Assembly (NCBI RefSeq): GCF_000238055.2
Contig: NZ_KE148312.1
Span: 1,174,501-1,238,500 of the forward strand
Length of the DNA stretch: 64,000 nt
Origin: Oribacterium parvum ACB1
Lineage (GTDB): Bacteria; Bacillota; Clostridia; Lachnospirales; Lachnospiraceae
Direction: 5' to 3'
Positions 57,824-64,000 of this stretch are shown here, piece by piece (the stretch's first letter is position 1; the number at the start of each line of letters is the position of its first letter). The translations under genes and the position numbers were made by a program. Under the pieces are notes generated by a model. It was given only the letters and a program-made list of their open reading frames with translations, was not told the DNA's origin and made no database searches.

Positions 57824-60385
57824 TTATCTCTTTGCTCTTTTTCTTTCATAAAGAACCGTTGCCGTAAGGCCGCAAGCTGTTAAAGCGAAGAATAAAAGGT
57901 AGATCGGCATCCGTGAAGCATCTTCCGTTTTTACAATTCCTCGTCCTGCTCCCAAAACGGAAGGGACGGTCTTGTCTACACCAAGCACAGTAGCGACTGT
58001 TTCCGGATTGCTTTCGGGATCACGATTCTTTCCCAAGACATTTCCGGGAGTGGGCTCTGTAGGAGTACCGGGTGTATTGGGACTCGGCTTCGGCGGATTT
58101 CCGCCACCGCCATTTCCTCCGCCACCGTTTCCACCGCCGTTAGGACTTGTGGGAGGAACGTCGTTTTTTGTATTGACAAAGACGTTCACATAGCCGGTAG
58201 CCGGATCGTTCTGTGTTGTTGCCGTATAGCCGGAAACATTTTCCTCGGTAACTTTGTAACGGATTTCTTTACCATTTGCATCAAGCTTTGGCATATCAAA
58301 GCTATGCTGCCAAGCGTTGCCCTCGTTTAAGGTATAAGTAGCTACCTTCTCATTGTTGGCAAAAAGCTGAACATTTAAGTGATCAGGGTGTGCTCCGCTT
58401 CCTTTCCATTTCTTTGTAACCGGGATAACAACATTTCCTCCGTTATAGTTCGTGATGGTGAATTTGTTCTCATCGGAACCGGAGATAGCGGCATTAAATC
58501 CTGCTATGTTTTCCTCGGAAACGGTGTACACGATTTCCCCTCCGTCAGCACCTTCCTTCGGAAGATTGGAGAAGGATGCCTTCCAGTCGTTTGCTGCGGA
58601 TAATTCTACCGAAAGATTATCATCCTTAACGCCGTTCTTTAAAACGAAAACCGTAACCTTATCAGGTTTGTTGGTTGCAAGAGTCGGATCTAAAACCCAT
58701 ATCTTTTCAACGGAAAAGCTTGTGCTCTTTTTCTTTACTTCCTTTTTCTTATTCAGCACTTCCACTTCCACAGTAGACCCGTTTGCGATGGAATCCTCAA
58801 AATCCTTCTTGCTGATGGTACGGGGAGTGGAATTCTTCTCGTAGCCTTTCGGAGCTTCCACCTCGGTCAAGACATAGTCGGCTTTCAAAACATTTTCCAA
58901 CTTTGCAATACCGCTATCATCGGTCACAATGGTCTTTGTATATTTAGTCTTAGGATTAACTAAAGTAAACTTTGCTCCCTGCAGAGCTTTGCCGTCATCT
59001 CCGACTTTCTTAATCTGAATATTGAAATTTTGTCCGTTTAAGAAACCGCCGGCTTCACTGACTACAAAATCTCTAAGCTTTTCTGCGGGAACAATTCCCT
59101 TACCGGTAAGCTCTGCTGAATTATTGAATTTATCGCCATTTTTAAAAGCTTCGTTAATCTCAACATAATAGCTAAGTTCATAACCGTCATCAGGAGCAAG
59201 AGTTCCTAAAGAATAGCTAAAACTTCTTCCATCTGCGGAATATTTTGGGCTATCCGCTACTGCCGGAGCATAATCATCAGGGTTCTGTCTATTTCGAAGG
59301 CTCCAACTGTTACCTCGATTGGCATCGGTGTCATCAGGGGCATTCTTCCAAGCACCATTCTGATAAGCTCCGGAACGCCAGATTCCTTTTCTAAGAACAG
59401 GAGCATACTTATCAATATCAGCCTGATTCAAGTTCAGTTTTGTAAAATGATTTTTTACATCAAAGTAAGTCAGCGCATCACTCTGCAGTGTGTCGGTAAA
59501 AACAATATTTTCATAGCTTGTAGCACCGGAGTCCTTTTTAATATTTCTCATATCCAGGGTCATTGTGTAATGGATTAAGTAATGGGTATTCCCGTCCTGG
59601 TCTACAAGCGGATAAAGTTTATAGTCGCGATCCTTATAAAAGCTTTTCGGATTTTCTTTTGTTACAATCTGATACTCTATATTGTAGTTGATGACCGTTT
59701 GTCCGTTGATTTCCATCTTAAGCGGAGCACTTGTTGTGGACGCTACCTTTTCTTGGTCAATTCTCGTATTAAAGTATACCTCTCCATCCGTACCGCTGTA
59801 GTTTTCGGCATCCTTAGTGAAGGTGATGAGGATTTCCTTGGTCGTCTCATTGTAGCTTCCTTTAGCCAGAGTTTTCCCGCCTGTTCCCGAAATGTTAAAG
59901 CTCGTGTCTGTGGACTTTAATTCCTTGGGAAGCTGGATGGAGATATAGTCGTTCTCTTTAATATTTAAGCCCCGCACCTTAATCTTTGCTTTAAATTGCA
60001 GATTCTGATAGCTGTAAAGGCTTCCGCCATTCTGCAAAGGGGTATCATTGTTTATCAAGAACTCCGGGTCGTATATAGCACCTTCAATTTGCTTGCCTGT
60101 GCTTTCTAAAGAGGTGCTTAATGCGGCTGCCATTGGGACTGTGCTGTCGCTTGCGGTATAGGCTTCCAATTCCGTGCTGAAAAGTTCCGCTTCGTTCGTA
60201 TTTTCACTTGTCGAAAGCGCTGTTTTTTCCGTGCTTTCACCGGTCGAAAGCGTTGTCTCATACGTATTTTCGCTTGCTAAAAGCGCTGTCCCGTTGCTGC
60301 TGCCTTCTGCGTTCGCAAAGGAAAACCCCTGCCAAACCATCACAAGAGCAAGCAAGAGGGACAAAATCTGTCTCTTTGCTTTCAT
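57824..60385 (-). CDS. Cna/SpaA-type surface adhesin, paralogue 2
   Basis: 853 residues. It begins with the same signal peptide as the gene at 54838 and a different Ser/Thr-rich segment (STGESTEKTALSTSENT repeats). The Ig-like part (about 110-440), the SpaA domain (FTLVNPKTKYTKTIVTDDSG near 485) and one Cna-B domain are homologous to paralogue 1, and an additional Cna-B domain (VTKKWKGSGAHPDHLNVQL near 670) is present. The stalk is short and rich in Gly/Pro. The C-terminal end has three VLG motifs, PSVLGAGRGIVKTEDASR, then a membrane segment and KRAKR. It has its own promoter and terminator, so duplication included the control region. Confidence 0.88.
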   Translation of the reverse strand: MKAKRQILSLLLALVMVWQGFSFANAEGSSNGTALLASENTYETTLSTGESTEKTALSTSENTNEAELFSTELEAYTASDSTVPMAAALSTSLESTGKQIEGAIYDPEFLINNDTPLQNGGSLYSYQNLQFKAKIKVRGLNIKENDYISIQLPKELKSTDTSFNISGTGGKTLAKGSYNETTKEILITFTKDAENYSGTDGEVYFNTRIDQEKVASTTSAPLKMEINGQTVINYNIEYQIVTKENPKSFYKDRDYKLYPLVDQDGNTHYLIHYTMTLDMRNIKKDSGATSYENIVFTDTLQSDALTYFDVKNHFTKLNLNQADIDKYAPVLRKGIWRSGAYQNGAWKNAPDDTDANRGNSWSLRNRQNPDDYAPAVADSPKYSADGRSFSYSLGTLAPDDGYELSYYVEINEAFKNGDKFNNSAELTGKGIVPAEKLRDFVVSEAGGFLNGQNFNIQIKKVGDDGKALQGAKFTLVNPKTKYTKTIVTDDSGIAKLENVLKADYVLTEVEAPKGYEKNSTPRTISKKDFEDSIANGSTVEVEVLNKKKEVKKKSTSFSVEKIWVLDPTLATNKPDKVTVFVLKNGVKDDNLSVELSAANDWKASFSNLPKEGADGGEIVYTVSEENIAGFNAAISGSDENKFTITNYNGGNVVIPVTKKWKGSGAHPDHLNVQLFANNEKVATYTLNEGNAWQHSFDMPKLDANGKEIRYKVTEENVSGYTATTQNDPATGYVNVFVNTKNDVPPTSPNGGGNGGGGNGGGGNPPKPSPNTPGTPTEPTPGNVLGKNRDPESNPETVATVLGVDKTVPSVLGAGRGIVKTEDASRMPIYLLFFALTACGLTATVLYERKRAKR

Positions 60386-60700
60386 GTTCTTCTTCTCCTC
60401 AAAAACAAAAAATTAAATATATTTACGATTAGTTACTTTAACATATAGATTCAATATTTCAATATAAAGAAAAGAATATCGTAGAATAAAAAAAATTATC
60501 ATAGAAGAAATTGATTTAATGATATTAGATTATAATTTTTTATAATTCTTCTTCAATTCGCCATAGTGTGATTTCTCTATTTATGAAAAGGAGAAAAAAT
60601 TCGAGAGAATAGAAAAGAAAAATGCATTCCGACTTTATGGATATTCAGTTTAAATCGTGCTACCATTTGTACATATCTTGCTGATAGAGAGGGATAAGCT
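60386..60700. other. Divergent intergenic region, adhesin 2 / RND adaptor
   Basis: 315 bp, AT-rich. It holds the minus-strand promoter at 60435-60462. A promoter for the RND genes was not resolved. GAGGG at about 9 bases before ATG 60701 is the adaptor's ribosome site. Confidence 0.5.
60435..60462 (-). promoter_or_regulatory. Promoter of adhesin paralogue 2
   Basis: On the minus strand TTGAAA, 16 bases, then TAAAGT, with CTATATGT at the end of the spacer. It matches the promoter at 57417-57444 in both boxes and spacing. Confidence 0.65.
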
Positions 60701-61861
60701 ATGGGTAAAAAGCTAAAATATATTGTCGGTATTTTGATTATCGGCGTACTGCTGTTTTTCGTGTTTTTACGTCTTACAAAGCCAAAGGAAGAGGTGGAAG
60801 CGAAAGCGCTGCCGACTGTCACGACCATTTCCATGGAAAAAGGGAATATTTCCGTAAAAGAAGAGCTTCTCGGAGAGATTTCCGCAAACGAGCAGTTCGT
60901 ATTACTCAGTAAGATTTCCGGAGAGGTTTTGGAGATTTATAAGGAAAATGGAGCGGAAGTCAAAAAGGGGGAGAAGATTGCTCTTTTAGATAACCAAAAG
61001 CAGATTGATGCGGCAAAGTACAGTCTGGAGCAGGCGAGGGCACAGGCGCAGGTGGCGTCGGACAGCCGGGACAGGCTGGCAGCACTTAGGGATTCGGGCG
61101 ATATTTCCGTACAGGATTTTGAAACGGCGAATGCACAGGCGAAGGCTATGGATGCACAAGTTAAGGCGGCTAAGCTGAATTATGACACACAGCTTGAGTT
61201 TGCATCGATCACTGCGCCGGCAGACGGCATTTTACAAAACAGCATTCTGGTGCAGGGCGCCTTTGTTCCGCAAGGAACACAGCTTGGCACGCTTATGGGA
61301 TCCGGTGCACAGCAGCTGAACTTTTTCGTTACGGAAGAGTTGGTAAAAAAACTGCAGCTTGGGCAGGGGGTTGTTGTGGAAAAGGGAAAGGAGAGCCATA
61401 CCGGTTCCATCACGGAGATTTCTTCTGTCCTTGTTCCGCAGACCGGACTCTATCCGGTTAAGGCGAGCGTGGAAAACACAGCTTTTCCGGAGGGCTCCAA
61501 GGTGAAGCTGAGTCTCATAAAGGACAGTCGCTCCGATGTGGAGACCCTTCCTGTTAATGTGATTTATTACGAAAATGAAGAGGCCTTTGTTTACATTTTT
61601 GAGAGGACAGAGGGAGAGGAAGGGGTTCTTCGCAAGAAAAAGTTGGAGCTTGGGCTTATGGGAGAGGAGAAGGTCGAGATTCTTTCCGGTTTAAGTCCGG
61701 ATGATCAAGTGGTTTCCTCCTGGAATAATGAGATGTATGACGGAGCCAAGGTGAGATTGCAGGCTGAATCCGGAAAAGCAGGGCAGACAAAAGATGAGCC
61801 GGTGCAAAAAGAGTCTGTAACAGAAAGCACAAAAGAGTCTGTAAAAGAAGAAAAGGGGTAG
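60701..61861 (+). CDS. RND efflux adaptor (HlyD/membrane fusion family)
   Basis: 386 residues. One N-terminal membrane segment (about 5-23, YIVGILIIGVLLFFVFL), then the barrel-sandwich halves: SGEVLEIYKENGAEVKKGEK near 70-90 and SITAPADGILQNSILVQG near 168-184, split by a helical hairpin rich in Ala/Gln. A beta-barrel follows near 200-280, and the tail is a repeated KESVTESTKESVKEEK. In a single-membrane cell it would work with the RND permease directly downstream as a MdtA/MexA-like exporter or a lipid-exchange pump. The gap to the permease start is 6 bp. Confidence 0.9.
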   Translation: MGKKLKYIVGILIIGVLLFFVFLRLTKPKEEVEAKALPTVTTISMEKGNISVKEELLGEISANEQFVLLSKISGEVLEIYKENGAEVKKGEKIALLDNQKQIDAAKYSLEQARAQAQVASDSRDRLAALRDSGDISVQDFETANAQAKAMDAQVKAAKLNYDTQLEFASITAPADGILQNSILVQGAFVPQGTQLGTLMGSGAQQLNFFVTEELVKKLQLGQGVVVEKGKESHTGSITEISSVLVPQTGLYPVKASVENTAFPEGSKVKLSLIKDSRSDVETLPVNVIYYENEEAFVYIFERTEGEEGVLRKKKLELGLMGEEKVEILSGLSPDDQVVSSWNNEMYDGAKVRLQAESGKAGQTKDEPVQKESVTESTKESVKEEKG

Positions 61862-61867
61862 AAGCGG

Positions 61868-64000
61868 ATGATATCGATTACGAAATTGGTTCTGCGCCGC
61901 CCGGTTTCGACTTTCCTTGCGGTGCTTTCACTCGTGTTTTTTGGCTTTATTGCCTTTACGACCATGAAGATGGAATTGCTCCCGGACATGAATTTTCCCT
62001 ACATGATTGTTACCACCGTTTATCCCGGTGCTTCTCCCGAGGATGTGGATGAGCTTATTTCCAAACCGGTTGAAGAAGAGGTTTCTCTCCTTTCCAATGT
62101 GCAGGAGGTGCAATCCCGTTCCATGGAAAATCTTTCCATGGTCATCATTCGCTACCGTTACGGCACAAACATGGATAAAGCCTATGACAATTTAAAAAAG
62201 AAGCTGGATGTTTTAAAGGCGAATCTCCCCGAGGATGCCGAGGATCCCTCTTATGTAGAGTTTGATATCAATGCACAGCCCGGCATGGTTCTTGCCGTTT
62301 CGGATAAGACGAAGGGAAATCTCCATAATTATGTGGAGAACAGGATAGAGCCTGAGCTGGAGAAGCTTTCTTCGGTTGCGTCCATTTCTTTGTCCGGCGG
62401 TCAGGCGGAGTATGTTCGCGTGGAGCTGTCGGAGGAGAAGCTTGCCCAGTATCATTTGACCATGGAAAATATTATCCAGATGATCAAAGCTTCCGACTTT
62501 ACCTATCCTGCCGGAAAGACAAACTACGGGAAGCAAAATCTGTCCCTTAGCGTATCGCAGGATTATTCCACGATTGAGAAATTAAAGAACCTGCCTCTTA
62601 CCACGGGCACCGGCAGTACTTTATACTTAAGGGATCTTGCGACTGTGGGTTCAGCGCTGGAAGAAGAGAACAGCATCGGGCGATATAATGGGGAAAATAC
62701 CGTCAGCCTGAGTTTAACGAAGTCGCAGGCTGACTCGGATATAGGGATGAGTCAGGATGTAAAAGCGGTTATCAAGGACTTGGAAGCGCGGAATCCGAAT
62801 CTTTCTATCCATATTATTCAGGACAATGCGGACAGCATTAAATCCTCCCTTTCCAGTGTTTTTCAGACCATGATTATGGCGGTGGTCATTTCCATGGCAA
62901 TCATTTTCTTTTTCTTCGGAGACTGGAAAGCGTCTCTTATTGTGGGCTCTTCCATTCCGATGGCGATTCTCGGTGCCATTGTCTTTATGTATGCCATGGG
63001 CTACAGCATGAATATGCTGACTCTGTCCGCTTTGGTACTGGGTGTGGGCATGATGGTGGATAATTCCATCGTTGTTTTGGAGGCGTCTTTCCGTGCGATG
63101 GACGAGGTTCAGGAGGAAAGAAGGTCGAGGAGGGAAGCGGCGATTTCCGCAGTGCGGATTGTAGGAGCTTCCGTCTTCGGCTCCACCCTCACCACCTGTG
63201 TGGTTTTCCTCCCGCTCGGCTTTTTAAAGGGAATTTCGGGACAGTATTTTAAGCCGCTGGGCTTTACGATTGTCTTTTGTATGTTGGCATCTTTGCTTTC
63301 TGCAATTACGATTGTCCCGCTCTGCTTTACTCTCTATAAACCGAAGGAAAATGAGAAAGCAGTGGCTTATCGAGCCGTACGGAGTTTGCAGGATTCCTAC
63401 AGAGAAGTGATTGGGCGCTTTTTACGGCATAAGAAGCCGGTGGTTTTGGGCACCTTCCTTATCCTTCTTTTGTCTCTGTTTCTTGCGACGCAGATTCAGT
63501 CTGAACTGATGCCGGAGATTGACAGTGCAACCGTACAGATTTCCATTACCCAAAAGCCCGGTTTAAATACGGAAGAAAAGAAGAAGACGATTTTGGAAAT
63601 AGAGGAAATGGTGTCGAAGGATCCGGATGTGGAACGCTATACCACCATTTCCGGAGGGGGAGAAGGGTTTTCCGCCTTGTACGGATCAAACGGCACGAGT
63701 ACCGTGACGGCGTATCTTAAGAAGAAACGCTCCATGTCTACAAAAGAAAAGGCCAAGACTTGGGAGAAGCTCCTGGAAACAAGGCCGAATGAAGTGATTT
63801 CGGTAAAATCCGTAAGTGATGCCAATTTCGGGGCAAGTGATGAGGATGTCAAGACAACGGAGGGCTATGAGGTCACTTTAAAAGGATCAGACTTAGATAT
63901 TCTACGAGAAAAGAGCAATGCTATTGTTACGGAAATGCAAAAAATGGATAGCCTTACCGGAATTCATTCCAGTTTGGAAAATGCCGCTCCGCTCTTAAAG
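61868..64000 (+). CDS. RND family efflux permease (AcrB/HAE1-like), 3' end cut by window
   Basis: The ATG at 61868 (ISITKLVLRRPVSTFLAVLS) opens a frame that is unbroken to the window edge, 711 codons of the usual 1000 or so. The first membrane segment, the porter-domain stretch MKMELLPDMNFPYMIVTTVYPGAS and the pore region LVLGVGMMVDNSIVVLE (near 390, with the proton-relay Asp) are typical of RND pumps. A second repeat starts near 515 (VVLGTFLILLLSL). It forms an operon with the adaptor 6 bp upstream. The substrate is unknown. Confidence 0.92.
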   Translation, partial: MISITKLVLRRPVSTFLAVLSLVFFGFIAFTTMKMELLPDMNFPYMIVTTVYPGASPEDVDELISKPVEEEVSLLSNVQEVQSRSMENLSMVIIRYRYGTNMDKAYDNLKKKLDVLKANLPEDAEDPSYVEFDINAQPGMVLAVSDKTKGNLHNYVENRIEPELEKLSSVASISLSGGQAEYVRVELSEEKLAQYHLTMENIIQMIKASDFTYPAGKTNYGKQNLSLSVSQDYSTIEKLKNLPLTTGTGSTLYLRDLATVGSALEEENSIGRYNGENTVSLSLTKSQADSDIGMSQDVKAVIKDLEARNPNLSIHIIQDNADSIKSSLSSVFQTMIMAVVISMAIIFFFFGDWKASLIVGSSIPMAILGAIVFMYAMGYSMNMLTLSALVLGVGMMVDNSIVVLEASFRAMDEVQEERRSRREAAISAVRIVGASVFGSTLTTCVVFLPLGFLKGISGQYFKPLGFTIVFCMLASLLSAITIVPLCFTLYKPKENEKAVAYRAVRSLQDSYREVIGRFLRHKKPVVLGTFLILLLSLFLATQIQSELMPEIDSATVQISITQKPGLNTEEKKKTILEIEEMVSKDPDVERYTTISGGGEGFSALYGSNGTSTVTAYLKKKRSMSTKEKAKTWEKLLETRPNEVISVKSVSDANFGASDEDVKTTEGYEVTLKGSDLDILREKSNAIVTEMQKMDSLTGIHSSLENAAPLLK

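Overview
The window reads as chromosomal DNA of a moderate-GC anaerobic Firmicute, most likely a member of the Lachnospiraceae (class Clostridia). The genus cannot be fixed from sequence alone. Supporting signs are purine-rich Shine-Dalgarno sites, a complete [FeFe]-hydrogenase maturation set (hydE, hydG, hydF with a TM1266-type regulator), oxygen-sensitive class III ribonucleotide reductase (nrdD/nrdG), a CBS/DRTGG-type manganese pyrophosphatase, a GH112 phosphorylase, and a class B sortase with isopeptide-type pilin proteins. No tRNA, rRNA, CRISPR array, insertion sequence or prophage gene was seen.

Layout. 1-3.4 kb: a galacto-N-biose/lacto-N-biose phosphorylase gene (cut by the left edge) divergent from an AraC regulator. 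3.7-5.8 kb: a double-cubane-type 2-hydroxyacyl-CoA dehydratase-like protein and its ATP-driven activator. 6.0-8.8 kb: a glutaredoxin-like protein and an AT-richer ABC-type ATPase plus TOPRIM-like pair that resembles a two-gene phage-defence cassette. 9-14 kb: housekeeping genes (prfA, a GH18/SH3 cell-wall protein, a Sua5-type tRNA-modification enzyme, a GNAT acetyltransferase). 14.6-19.5 kb: hydrogenase maturation. 19.5-22.8 kb: an SbcD/YhaO-type nuclease and YhaN-type ATPase. 23.3-26.4 kb: a sortase/pilin operon. 26.7-32.3 kb: nadK, recN, glgA, yuiD and a parvulin-like lipoprotein. 32.6-44.9 kb: degV, a CBS pyrophosphatase, a shikimate kinase, an EF-G/TetM-like GTPase fused to a YacP-type NYN domain, a DUF3829 lipoprotein, a CorC-type transporter, an HMA protein, nudix, apt, greA and a CBS protein. 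45-51.5 kb: rel, an MBL-fold hydrolase and nrdD/nrdG. 51.6-54.7 kb on the minus strand: a lipoprotein, a GntR regulator, ispE and a PIN-type toxin-antitoxin pair. 54.8-60.4 kb: two paralogous Cna/SpaA surface adhesins. 60.7 kb to the right edge: an RND adaptor and an RND permease cut by the edge.

The most unusual signal is non-coding. At least nine long imperfect palindromes, in two related families (A: three copies; B: six copies), sit between genes. Their cores are conserved, but their stem arms differ from copy to copy while staying complementary. Both families share an ACGCTCTCGCT motif and an ACTAAGC/GCAAGT inner hairpin. This compensatory variation is what a structured RNA, or an element selected as a hairpin, would show. 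One copy carries an inserted run of four small hairpins. A third set of shorter GTATCG-type hairpins clusters at 2.4, 14.4 and 44.3 kb.

Other leads are the ATPase-TOPRIM cassette, the GTPase-NYN fusion with a 15-bp tandem repeat, a shared promoter and signal peptide in the two adhesins, non-LPXTG C-terminal anchors, paired NrdR-like boxes and an attenuator-like hairpin before nrdD, a short-transcript unit with a perfect consensus promoter at 40.3 kb, and charged low-complexity inserts in otherwise conserved enzymes.
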